From Dipetalonema caudispina (Eukaryota; Nematoda; Chromadorea; Rhabditida; Onchocercidae), in assembly GCA_013365325.1 (NCBI GenBank), contig JABVXV010000202.1:1-64000 (forward strand): a stretch of DNA of 64,000 nucleotides, in the 5' to 3' direction. Below the pieces are notes generated by a model that was not told the DNA's origin, made no database searches, and was given only the letters and a program-made list of their open reading frames with translations. The position numbers and the translations under genes were made by a program. Shown one piece after another: positions 48,130-60,479 of the stretch. Each line of letters starts with the position of its first letter. The first letter of the stretch is position 1.

Positions 48130-50875
48130 TCAACAACACGGGTGGAAGTTCAAGCCGATTCCGTATTTATGTCCTTCACTGAAAGATGCCATTCCAAACT
48201 GCGATGAAAGCGTCAACTTTAGCTGAAAATTACATGATTACTTAATAATCATATCACAACATGTGGCTTCATCTGTGAATTAAACCTATTAAAAAAAGAA
48301 TGTTTCGAGAGAAAAATCATTACTTCCCCCTTCCAAACCCATTTTCTTAAGGATATCTCATTAACCGAATTTGTTGGGCATTTCTCTTACAGAAATAAAT
48401 CCAAAACAATTAAATGTACATAATAACTGCTGAGACGTATAACAACGAACGTGCTACACCATGCTGTGTTATAGCTGATAAAAATTCATCTAAATCAACT
48501 TTTTTTTGAAAACCAAACCCGTTTCGAGAGGTGATGTGTAAGAGCAAAAGCAAGTTTTGAGTCATGATCGACTTTGGCTTTCAATTCTAGATCCTGTGTG
48601 GGACAGTACTTCATCGCCAAACCGAAACGAGCACCTGGCTCACCGGTCATCCAACTAAACATAGCACCAATTTCCAAATTCTGCAAAGCACAAAGATTTT
48701 AAGAAGTCATGAATAAAATATTTCGAGGTCGTCTAAGAATATAATCGCAGTAGGTGCAGCTTACAAAACCCTCTTTGATGTGAGGAAATCGATCAAGAAG
48801 GGATCATCATTCGAAGCCCCTTACAACGCTGTGTTGATTATCATCACATCATCAGCTTTAGAAAGCAGTTTGCTCGCTGCGGAATGCAACAAATATTGTA
48901 CTGTAAGAAAAGCAAAATGTTGCTCATCATCCCTAAGAAATCTCGCTTTCGTTCAAAACGTCTAGATGCAGTGCTGCACCATAAATTTACATATATCGTA
49001 AGTAAATTTACATATAAACAAAAAATCAAAGTTACATGAGCAACGCTGTGGTAGAATGAACCGCCAAATTCTCGTGCATCATTCACATATGAATGCAAAA
49101 CATAATCTGTTCCTACTCTTCCGAACGCGAAGCTAAGACCCTGGAAATTGTTTGTTTTTCCTTTTAAGCATATCGAAGATTAAACTTACATGGAACAGTA
49201 AAGAAGAGTATCAAAAATCAGTAACTGCATTACCAAGAAATTCTCTGAAGAATTTAATGAAGGGTTCCAAAAGTTGGTACCTTGAGCTGACTGCTCGAAA
49301 CATCAAATGCGCTTTGTATTCCCACCAGCCACCCATGCAAACCAGTGACTCCAGAAAAATTGATTTGAGGACCGGTATCCAAACCAACATCAAGATTGCA
49401 CTAAAAAAAAACAACGAATAAAATCAAAATTCAATTATTCCATAATTTTTAGATAGAATATGTTTTGGACAAATGATGGCACTATAATTTATAATGTTAA
49501 GGAAAATGAGTATATGGAAGAGTTGTGCGGCACACGTTATAAATCTGTAATGTCAGCCAATCGATATAGGTTTAAATAAACAGTGATATCTTTAAAATGG
49601 TCACGTTATTGAACACGAAAAGAGAAGTGAGAATAATGCATCAGCAGCAGACAAATATATCTAAGTATTCTGCGAATTTACTACCATTTTCTGAACGAAC
49701 CACAACAGCTCAATCATACCAGTTATTGGGAATATAAAAGATCAAAACTGCGTGAAAATAATGTACCGTAACATTCCTGTTCACCCATTCAGCTTTTACT
49801 CGACCTGATCGCTTGCCATTATGCGGAGTATACCACGAGTCTAGCGTAAGTTTTAAACCACGAGCAAATCGGTCCTGTATTTCGACAATTGTACCCAATA
49901 AATTTTCCGTATTCCATTTCTCCGTTAGAACCACACCTGGAATGCAACAATCTCCTACTTCAACCCAGAAACTAGGAATACCAGATTCAGAATAATTTCG
50001 CAGTAATAATTAAAATGGATATGGTATGATAACCAAATTGCATATTTAAATAATTGATTGATTAATGCCCAAAATACTTGTTCTAATTATGTTAACACAA
50101 AACGGAGATAAAATGTACGTACATATCTAGTACTTTCAACTAAATATCGAAAGACTTTGAGCATAGTAATATCAACACTTACTGTAACAGCTCATGAAAT
50201 AAAGGCACACTTACCATACGAAGGTATGCGATATTTGACATCAAAATTTCCAGCAAGTTTTCCTGTAGCAACAGAGTGCACAGCAGCACTAGAAAATTCA
50301 ACCTCCTGATTTTCTCCTGATCTGGAACAAGCATCAACTCGCAGGGAACCAAAATCTGAAAACAAAAAGAAAAAAAAAAACCTAAGAGTAAAAGCAACGA
50401 AATAGAACCAAGAAGTACAATTCTTCTTCTTACAAATAATGCTTGAAGAAAGAACTTTTCTTTATTTGCTTACAGTTTTGAATACTCTGTGGATTATTTG
50501 GCACTATGACAGATCAGCATAAGCAATATAGTGTAAAAACTTAAAGAAGACTAACTATGTATAGTAATCTTAACAAATGGAGACAAATTACACTGGACGA
50601 ATAGAAAATTGTCGTAATTTGCAACAGTATGAAAACTTCGAAAATTTTCACTTCCATTTTATATGATCAAATATAAGTGTAATCTAAACATAAATATCAA
50701 TTATATCAAATGTATAAAAGTTACACTATTCTTAAACTATTTAACACTATCAAATTTTTAATGCTTATAGAATACTATCATATGAGTAAAATTAAATGTA
50801 AATAAACTAACTGTATCCTTTTGTGAATAATTCCCTGGCTGCTTTTCCAATATCAATATAGCATGGATAAAACAT
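48130..50875 (-). CDS. VDAC: Voltage-dependent anion channel (mitochondrial porin)
   Basis: Exons 50875-50812, 50355-50215, 49936-49767, 49400-49281, 49140-49036, 48680-48519 and 48222-48130 join in phase to 284 residues, the standard VDAC length of about 283. The N-terminus has the amphipathic helix and following motif (YIDIGKAARELFTKGY). Conserved beta-barrel stretches include VVLTEKWNTENLLGT, GLKLTLDSWYTPHNGKRSG, and LKAKVDHDSKLAFAL near the C-terminus. The last exon ends GIGLNFHPCC, where other VDACs end in a non-Cys beta strand. It forms the outer mitochondrial membrane pore for ATP, ADP and other metabolites. A tttttcag acceptor 14 bases before the ATG indicates trans-splicing. It is divergent from the KIAA2013 homologue. 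Confidence 0.94.
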
Positions 50876-51381
50876 TTTTTGGTAATAACCTGAAAAATTT
50901 AAACATATTTCAATAATTTCATTCATAAATTTCCAACTACAACATACCACCCCCTAACCCAAATAAACCCATACAACACCAATTAACAACATAAATAATC
51001 ATCGATGTCATCTCAATTTATAAACTGATAAATACGGTCTCATTATTTTCATATGTACCTATTGTGAAACATTAATGTCTTCCTCATTTATATTAAATTT
51101 TCATCTATTGCAGTGATTGTTGTTGTATTCTGATTTGTTAATTAGTAATGGTTATTAGTGTTCTTTACGTTACATATATAGCTATATTTTGCAAAATTAT
51201 GTTTATTTAATATTATAAATGATCTTTGATATGATAAATAATGGTTTAGAAATGAGAAGTTAAGCGTTTGTTTGTTATAAAGTGATGTAAATGTGATGGA
51301 TGTGTGCTAAAATTTCAGGATTTAGTAATGCATGTAGTGGCTTGGAAGGATATATGGTTAGTTTGATGTGATAAGCTAATA
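50876..51381. promoter_or_regulatory. Shared 0.5-kb divergent promoter, VDAC / KIAA2013 homologue
   Basis: Start codons face away from each other over 506 bases. Likely trans-splice acceptors lie at 50890-50899 (for VDAC, - strand) and 51309-51318 (for KIAA2013, + strand), which leaves about 410 bases for both promoters. A 12-codon upstream frame (51329-51367) precedes the KIAA2013 start. Confidence 0.55.
50890..50899 (-). promoter_or_regulatory. Likely trans-splice acceptor of VDAC
   Basis: On the coding strand aaatttttcag precedes a 14-base leader and the VDAC ATG. The first exon already begins with the expected VDAC N-terminal helix, so no earlier coding exon is required. Confidence 0.55.
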
Positions 51382-54300
51382 ATGTTGTCAACTCTGAGAA
51401 GAGTACAGTGCAGACGTTTGGATGATTTCGAGCTAAGAAAATGGCTACGACAACTTTCCATACCGAGACGGGTTTCTTTAACGGCTGTTCTCATCCTCTT
51501 TTCACTGTATTTCATCATATCTTCCCTGACTTCCTCGCCTTATGTCTCAGAATCCCAGAAATGCCTCAATGAACGTTTGAATGCTTGGAGATTTTTTGAA
51601 AACGATAATTTTGTTGCAGTTTCCAGCAAAAAGTTTGGATTTATCGGCAATGGGTTAGTGCTGTTATTCATTGATACTTTTTCACTCTTTAAGCTTTTGA
51701 AATGCACTAATAGCTCTCGTATTCTAGTTACATACGATTTTTAGTCAGATTAGCATATTCTGTTTAAAACTAGTTTGACAAAAACTTTTTAAGATTCATT
51801 GGAATGGGTGGCGATGGAGAACTACGATTAAAAACGTCTCGGGTTTTATCAGTACGAAGTGCCTTTTCTCCTATTATTAATGCGAAAATTCAGGATTCAG
51901 AATCGTTTGCTGAAAGTTATATAAATGATTATCGTGATGGTACCATCATTACTATACGATGTTATCGAATTGTACGTGGTTCTGGTCATTGATTGTTTGA
52001 GTTATACTTTAGTGTCTTTTAGTTCAGGAAATCATTTTATTAGATTTATTACATCAACGTATCTTTTTATTAATCTTTTACTACAGAAGGATCAATGTGT
52101 ATGTACTACGCAACGTGTTTATGCTCACCGAAGAAGGCCACATCTCTTGATTCAAGAACTGCAGGCGACAAATCCATCGGTGTCTATTCTGTTATATTGA
52201 AATAAAGTTTGATATGAATAGAGCAGTTCCAAGCAGTCCTCACATTACTTATTTTTGTCTTCTTTCCAGAGCAGTGATGTTGAAATCGAACTCTCTGTTA
52301 AAACTCCGGAATACTGGTCGAAAAGAAAGAGGTTTACTTTCTTTATTAAACTGTGCAAGCTATCGACTGCTGTTTAATGAATAACACGTCACTGCATTGT
52401 GACGTGTTCGCCAAAACACTGAAAAATTTCTTTCATATGCAAAGTGCTCAATAGAAGAGCCACCACTGAAGACGTAGAACCTGGATAAGTCAAGTCATAT
52501 TCTGGTCAGGTAAAAAGATAGGACAGAGTGAACGTACGGAAAGTGTTTGGAATAAATCTCTTCAAAATGTATTATATATTTCAGTAGCAGTTTAGCTGAT
52601 CCGGTTTATACGCGTTATTTTGAATCGGATGGGGCACATATCTTAGCTGCTGCTACATGTTCCAAAATTCCCGAAATGGTTACGGTTGAGCAGAAACACG
52701 AAATTTTTTTGCGCTTTCTCTGTCTCATCGATTATATTTCACCATTACCTGTCGGAAAAAACAAAGATGATGAGTTAAGATTGCTGGGTGAAGGTATTAC
52801 CAAGGTGCATTGTCCTGTTTTAACATTTTTCTATAGAGCGTTTTTTGGTTTAACATGAGTTTTTCGGAAGTTCATCCCTTTTTAAGAGTTGTAAACAATT
52901 TTCCAATCATTTCTCGTTATATAGCTCATAACTTGTAAGCTTGTATTAAAAGTCAAATCATTAATTTATCGAAAATAAAGGATATCAAGATACGTTATGC
53001 ATAGGTAGTCTCAGTTGAATATTCTGAATGTTTTATATTGAGGACAAGATACTGGATGATTAAGGTGGTATAACAGGATGGATTTTAAAAGGTAGTATAA
53101 AGATGAAACAAAGCAGTGGAATATGGCTGAATATAATTTTGCAAAATATGGGACTTTGGAAATTTAAGTTATTCAGAATACATGCCTGTAAGGTACACAA
53201 TGTTATACTTCCATATTTTTAGGAACTCGCAAATTACAGTTTATTGGACGGAAGCCTTCTATATCGCGAACACTCAACTGCTTGGCACAAGGTATTAAAA
53301 ACTAAAACTGCTATGCATTACTAAAATTTTTGCGTTACTGATTGTTGATTGAGTTGAGTCTATCCTTATTTAATATATGCTTTTTAGCTGAATATGATTA
53401 CGTTCGGTATTTCAAAATCTCTGGCTCCAAATGCTCTTAATGCTGACGAAATCAATGCTACCCGTTATATATTGCTATCAAACATGCGTGATCCATTATT
53501 GGAAATTGGAATTAGTAAAGAACAAAAAGAGGTAGATTTCATTTTAATTCAGCTTTACATCTTTCTTATTCAAGAATGATTGAAGGATGCTAGGCGTAAT
53601 ATCACGATATAAATTATTTATGGATTTCTATGCATATTTGAAAATTTTTGATCGGAAATAATGAGTAGTAACCTTAGTATTTCATTAAATTCACCATTTA
53701 TCCTTGGATATGGAAGGATTATCTGCATTTAACTGTATATGCATTTTTTTATTTGACAATAAATCTATTTCAGGTAGCAGCAGCATCAATGAAGATAATA
53801 GATATGTGTTATACAGGGCATTCAACGCTGCTCATACCTTCCCGTTTGTGGAAGAAATCCGATAATGTTAATGAAGTAATTGAAACGATGGACATCTGGT
53901 TATTAACGCTGGAGAAACGTGGCTGTTCTGGACTCCTGAAAGCTGGCGCTAGCGGTCTTGCCGAAGCATTCGTTCTCAGTCTTCTTGCATCAAAGTAAAC
54001 AATTTCTATTTCTTGATCATTTGTTCTACTAGTATGCTAACGATATGTAAATTTCAGGAAGGTCTTCCACTAAATGTTTCTACTTTTATAGATTTTCGCA
54101 TGAACATCTGGAAGTAGATATTGATCCGGCTGATTTACTGCGTGAAATTACTGTTGAGAATTTGGTTTATTCTCCTGACACAAGGGTTTCGATAAGTGTC
54201 CGTTTAAGTAGTGGTAATCGACCTTATTTCATGATCTCGTCCGATTCGCAGGTTGAATATCTTTCGAAGTTTTTGATTGTTTTTTGACCATCGAAAGGAA

Positions 54301-55276
54301 ACTTGAATTGACTGAATAGCTTGACGATTAGTATCGCTAGTCGCTTTCAGGAACTCCATGTAGGGCTGCGTCCGGTGTGCAGTTGCTCACTTCACACGCT
54401 GCATGGATGACGAGTCAATTTTTTCCTCGTGACTTAAGTCGTCAGTTTCCTTAATCATTTATCTATTATCAGGGCTTTTCAAGGCTTTTCAAGTTTAAAG
54501 GTTTTCGCATGTGATGCAGCCTGTTTGAATCATCCGATAGCTATCGGACGCTCGAGTGTACATATCCCGGTTAAAGTAACTAAACCAGCTACTCCTATTC
54601 TATATATTTCACGTAGCAAAAATCATCTCGAGCAATTGCGAGGAGCGATACACGTTGTTGAGGTAATGCTTTTCTATGTTACTGCTCAGCTAGAGTTGTT
54701 GAAAAAAAAAAAAAAAACGGATTTTCAGAAATCCGGGATAGTCAATGAAAAATTGGTTAGCAAGGGAATATCTGGGACAGTCAGCAATTGGTTTTTTTTT
54801 AGTCCTCTGGGTAAAATTAGTTGTTTCAGTTGTCAACAAAGTAGAAAGCCAATATACTGCATTAGCTTTCGGTATATTATGCGTCCTTAACATTTTGTTT
54901 GCTCAAGACTTGCAGAATTTAAAGCATTTGGTTATCTCGGTGTGTGCAGGTGCTTTCGTAGATGGGAGATGAGCATCTCAAAACTATATCATATATTACT
55001 GAACGATAGTCGACATTACCTGTGTCCTATAGCAAATTTTTACAAGGTTGTTTATTCTAGGTTATGGATGCTCCAGCTCATGAGCATGGATTAATTGCAC
55101 TTCATAAACATGGTCATCGTTTGGGTGGTCTTCCAATGATGTTTTGGCTGATGCTTGGTGCTTTAATGATTGTATTCCATTTATTCCTTTTCAAGCTGCT
55201 TTATTCTGAATGGAAAAAAGGCGACACAATGCCTTACAATTATTACTTACGACAGCGTTATCTTCGTAGTCACTGA
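51382..55276 (+). CDS. KIAA2013: KIAA2013 homologue, single-pass secretory-pathway membrane protein
   Basis: Exons 51382-51653, 51794-51971, 52087-52179, 52270-52331, 52585-52804, 53223-53291, 53388-53531, 53774-53994, 54092-54251, 54501-54662 and 55061-55276 join in phase to 598 residues (human protein about 634). The N-terminus has a signal anchor (LTAVLILFSLYFIISSL) after a basic stretch. The lumenal domain keeps family blocks: FIGNGFIGMGGDGELRL, TLEKRGCSGLLKAGASGL, VFACDAACLNHP and TPILYISRSKNHLEQLRGA. The C-terminal membrane helix (FWLMLGALMIVFHLFLFKLL) and short cytoplasmic tail match the human architecture. Function is unknown in any animal as far as I know; ER or Golgi location is inferred from topology. 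Intron 4 contains a 10-bp-arm hairpin at 52383-52408. Confidence 0.9.
52383..52408. repeat. Inverted repeat with TGACGT core
   Basis: Arms aacacgtcac and gtgacgtgtt flank a 6-base loop in intron 4 of the KIAA2013 homologue. Each arm includes a TGACG/CGTCA half, like a CRE half-site. It may be a chance hairpin. Confidence 0.6.
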
Positions 55277-55626
55277 GTCATTACTCCGCGAAACGTTACA
55301 TTCCACTGACGAGGTTATCCATGTCCTTTTGCAATGTGTCATCTATCATTCACTACTAATATATGTTTCTTAGAAATGTTCAATACATTTGTATTTTCTC
55401 TGTACTTTAGAAAGTAATAGCTTCTGTTTTAAAGTTACAGTCTATGTAACTTGAGTAAATTGAGTGACGCATCCTGGATGAAGGCATTCCAAAATCTCTT
55501 TTATTTACATATTAGTAATTGCAATAATCCATCTTGAAATATATTACAAATATCGAAAGGATTTTATAAGTAAGCAAATATATGCGTGGAAAAAATGATC
55601 GCAAAAATACAAGAATTTAGGATCCG
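55277..55626. other. Short convergent gap (3' ends of KIAA2013 and p105-like genes)
   Basis: Only 350 bases separate the two stop codons. The stretch must contain both 3' UTRs, which may overlap. Nothing else is seen. Confidence 0.6.
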
Positions 55627-58600
55627 TCATTGTTGCTCATTTCCAGCCTGTATCAAACGTACCCCAAGTGTTTCGCCCATATTTTTCAGGGATTGTGTTA
55701 CAGTTGATAAATTTGCATTTGGAACTTGCTGCAAACATTTTTACTAGCTCCAGACAAATTGACACGAAGTTTTAGGGAAAGTAGGTTAAATGAATCCCAT
55801 GGCAAATTCCAACGGAATGCCTTTATGATTTGGTACGGGATTCGTTTTTTTCCTTTTTTTCTTTTTTTTACCTTTTTTTTTCTTTGAAAGTCTATTAAAC
55901 GTAATTCCAGAGGTAATGACAGCGCGGAATTAGTAAGCTTCATTTTATTATAGTTTCTCGGGAAATATCTACCAATTCTTTTTAGATACACTTTTAGCTT
56001 TCAAAATTCTGTTTGCATGAAAGATTATCAAAACCTTACTTCATATTGGTCAAGTAGCATCATAGTTGGCGAGGAGGAATCGTCTAGGCAAACACGAATG
56101 AACTCTACCATATGTCCACAACCGAGATGATCTGCCAATATTGTCCATTTATCCTCCACATCTAGTATCTTCGACAACCGTAACCTTGTTAGATAATCCA
56201 AACAGGAGACATCATCTGAGAAAATAAAAATCTTGAGAATTAAAGTTCAATTCTTTTCAGTTCATGTTCAAACAAATCTGATATAAAAATCAAGTGTATT
56301 TGTTCTTCTATACGAATATCACTGTGGTAGTAATGATTATATATATCTGATGAAAAACCCGTTATTGTACAGAAGTAAAGATATGTCTCTCAAATGTTTA
56401 TCACTGTGACAATACAGATTCTTTATTGCGATTAGCTTAGTTTAATTATACAATCATAAGGATGTGTCTTTAATTTGCTAGCACTCTTATAATCAACTTT
56501 TTATTGTGCTTAACTTTGTTCAATTATATAAGCTTGGAAATGTATCGTACATGCAATAGCTTCTGGTTAAGTTTAGTGCTGGTGCTTCGGTAATTTATAA
56601 TGTATGAAGAAATAAACCTATAAATATGTAACCTTTAAGTGTCCGAAGTCGATAACTGGTTGCAGCATCGGTGCTTGCTGCTGTGCTAATCGATTCTTCA
56701 CTTTGTAATTCATTAATTTCTTGTTCTTCCTCAAGACCGTTTTGTGTATATATATTAGATACTTCAATCCGTTCGCCATTCAGAATCCGTTGCACATCTT
56801 CGTCATCTACTTCCACTGGTCGTTCGTTGCCTGTATCACATCTTTTTAGCTCGTGGCAAGTTTTTTTTCCTGTTTATAATCCTTTAAAGTGAACATGAAA
56901 GTTACACAACTGCAAAGAGTAGTTCAATGGGTGGCAAAAAAAAAAAGAAAGAAAGACGATGTTGCATTCCGGAAACCTGTTCCCAGAGAATCCACAGTTG
57001 ACCCAGCATCCAGAAGACGTCCGATCATAACGAGATTTTTTTTTTTGCAAGCAACTTTGAGAGGTGTATCTCCATTATTCGACATTACGTTAACATCACA
57101 ATTATGCTGAAAATTTCATCATCAGCATGCAGAAAAAAAAAAAAAAAAAAAAAAAAAATGTATGAGGAAAAAGCGAAATTCCTAATGAAAAATAAGATAA
57201 ACCTGAACAAGTAACGAGACCGCATCAATGTCATCCATGTAGAGAGCTGTCAAGAGCGGTGTCTCACCATTATTATCAGGAATATCTACAGGAGCACCAG
57301 CTTCTATTAACGCTTCTAATAAGCTTAATTTTAGCTTCTTAACAGCGATATGTGCTGGTGTATATCCAGAATTATTTTTCTTGGCTAAAATATTCTCTCT
57401 ATTGATATCATTTTCACTTTCCACGTCCTCACTACTGCTCGTTTCTAGAATTTCTTTATAAATTGCATCATTATATGCCTCACCCAAATAATGCACAACC
57501 TGAAAATCAGTTTTGGCATTGAAATCAAAAATTTGAAATATGCTGAAATCATTTGCTTATTATTACATTCACCTTAAATACATTCAAAAATTTTCAGTGA
57601 TGAATAAAGAGATTACAGAATCCACACAATGCTGTATAAAGTACTTCTAATCAAAAAAGCTAACACTAAAAAAACATGAATCCTCTTGACGTATAAGTAT
57701 GCTATGTATATGTTAATAAAATTTGAAGATTAAAGTAAGATCTTATATGTTAGATGATAGATCTATTCAACAATTTTAAAATTTTTAAATTTTTAATAGA
57801 CAAAAATTTAAGCTATAAATTGAACGTACTGTATCCAAATTATTATCCACAACATTTCTTTTAGCACCAGCACTAATTAAATAATGAACACAATCCGGAT
57901 CACCAGCTCGTACTGCACAATGCAGTGCTGTTTGTCCTCGAACATTTGGTGCATTAAGAATTCTTTGACGTTCTACTTCACTACTACATTCACATAGCAC
58001 TGATAACATCGTTTTTAGTGCAAAATTTTGCTTATTACGTGCTGCTATATGTAAGGCACTGAAACTAACAATTTTTTTTTGCAATGATATACACATTTAT
58101 GTCAACGTATTATGTTACAAAAAACGTTTGAAATTTCATTCCGTTTGTTTCATTTCACATTATTGATGTAATGTTTACGATAGTATTGAAGTAAGATGAC
58201 ACGTTGTATGTATTAATACTAGCAAGAGGAAAGGAAAAATGCTACGCTCAATTATCCTAGACTATCTATGTAACTTCAATTCTGAGCCTAGTCCAAATAA
58301 CATGACGTGTTTTTATCAACTCTAAAATACCTTTACTTTTTCATAACTTGCTAACCAATAATCCTAGAATTTTAGATTTATTCATTTTTTTCAACGCTGG
58401 AAAAGTTAAATAGAGACTTGCAGCCGTCGTTGTCAAATGTACCGAGGAGTGGTACCAATGGTTTTACCAAAGCTAATGGTTCTCCTTCAGCAGCAAATTC
58501 GAACAGTGATGCTATTAACGCTTCTTTATCGACAGCTTCTGTTGAATCTCGTATATTACTCGTATCACTGAAGTAATCAGCATAACATTCATTACCAGAA

Positions 58601-60479
58601 AAATGAATTAATGATTGATTGCATTATGGATATTCGATCTTCGGAAGCAGGAAAGGGTTTAGGTTATTGAGAGATGTAATGATGCAATTTACTATTTCTC
58701 CCATGCTACCCAGATGTAATTCACCTGGAAAAGTAGCATACTTTGTGACAACCATTCATCCTTCCATGATCGATAATAAGATAGGAATAGGAAGATCAAT
58801 CCGATCTCGATGTAATATGAAAATTAAATCATATTTCTCTTCTGTGGATTCCATCTTCCTAGTATAATATCCTACGTTTCATTACCGAGATACAAATGGA
58901 ACGTTTACTGAATTACAATGTTATCCCATGTTACATATTTATCATCCAAATGTCGTGCAATAAGTTGCTCAATCACCTGACATGCAATTGCACCGGAAGT
59001 TCCAACTGTTGTGTATCATTTCTTAAAAATATTTTGAAACTATTTGTTGCAGATGATGTTTTATCTATCTTCTCCGGAATGATAAGAATTGGTAAAGAAA
59101 ATATGACCAGCTGAAATCATTTGTCTATTTTACTCAAGCCTTCTTAATTTTTAAGCTTTTCCTCCTTTAATACTATTCAAAGGATATCTTTTAACAATCA
59201 TTTTACCAAAATTTCCTCTCGATTTTTATTAAAAATCAAGATTATTTGATGGAACTGAATAAGTTTACCTTATCATAAATTTTCAATCGTTCAACGGGTA
59301 ACATTCGATTGCCAATATCAATGAATATGCTAATATCAATCACCGGCTTGCTCAATAACAACCATATCGTTTCTTTGGTATTCCGCACAATACTATGACT
59401 CACTTCAATCACTTTAAGAGGTGCTAAAAAATCGATGATTCATTTTTCAACAAGAAAGAACTAATTAAAGGATTTATTAATATGGATGAGCGGAAATTAT
59501 ACCGTTATCACGATGCATTATATCGGAAACAATCACTGAAGAAGCGCAAGGTGTTGCTGCTTCAACCATTATTCGAATACTTTCTTCTTCTTCCGTCCAC
59601 CTTTCATCCACTTTTTTAGCACCAGCACTATACTGTTGATTTGTTTCTACCGATTGAATCGGATCCTGTTCACCTGTTTGAGCCGGTCTTGTAATGTATA
59701 GATTTTCAAATCTGAAAATTAACCGTTAAATTGATATATTCATTGTACCATGGTACTCTATTGAAATTTTAAAGCTGTTGAAAGAATTTCAGAAAATTTG
59801 CAACAATTCAGAATATGTTATGTTTGAGTTGTTATTTATTAGTCTATAAATGATAATGATATGTAGATTAAAATCCATTGCAGCTAGTAATAATTTACAT
59901 TTACTTAAAGACATATCAACCATTAATTACAACAATATCACATTAGTTTTGTCTGTTGATATTTCATTCAATCTTATATTCATTTGAATCCCATTTATAG
60001 CTTCGTAAGAAAAGTAACACTATGTATTTTAGCATTGGATGAAAAGTACTCCGATCAAATGATATCAAATCATCGAATAATTAAATTCGATGAGAAATTA
60101 AGTTGGTTTTTGCATTCCGAAAAGAAAGATTACATCATTTAACATGCCAGCCTTTTTGTGACTTCTGAACTTGTTAATGATTGAAGGGAAATCTCGAAAT
60201 GACTTAGATAGAAATAGCTTGCTGGATGAAAAATTGATTGGTGAAGAATTACTTATGTGTAGTGGATTCGGCGATATGGACAATAGATTGTTGCGGTGTA
60301 ATAATAAGATGATGCGGTCGAAAATCGGCTGTTAAAAGACTAACGGTAACGATAACAGGTTGATTAACTGATAATGTAACAGAGAAGCTAATTGGAATAT
60401 GATCAGAGAATGTTGATGAAGGCGGTGCTTCAAATTGAAGTACAGGTAATGTGCTTGCACCAAACAAAGATGTAACCAT
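55627..60479 (-). CDS. NF-kappa-B p105/Relish-like protein with degenerate Rel homology region
   Basis: Eleven exons join in phase: 60479-60253, 59711-59503, 59423-59269, 59110-58977, 58567-58418, 58058-57830, 57499-57203, 57106-56977, 56830-56633, 56215-56040 and 55728-55627. The product is 668 residues. Residues 1-~145 resemble the Rel N-terminal fold after the DNA loop (PVIVTVSLLTADFRPHHLI; FENLYIT against FxNLGILHVT; VIVSDIMHRDNAPLKV against VVSDAIYDS...NLKI). Residues ~146-242 match the IPT dimerisation fold (ETIWLLLSKP; LVIFSLP; LPVQLHV). About five ankyrin repeats follow (CNALHIAARNK, GQTALHCAVRAG, GYTPAHIAVKK, GETPLLTALY, GDTPLKVACKK), then an acidic stretch. A death domain runs from 577 to the end (DKWTILADHLG). 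The RFRYxCEG recognition loop and a basic NLS are missing, so it is probably a cytoplasmic or cofactor-type signalling protein. NFKI-1/IkB-like is the other possible name. The donor at 58418 (gtctct) is weak. Confidence 0.8.

Noticed and set aside
42017..50875. SPARC and VDAC as a nematode operon
   Set aside because: Same strand but 1.3 kb apart, with VDAC upstream and SPARC further upstream still; spacing exceeds the few hundred bases typical of nematode operons, and no SL2-type context was seen.
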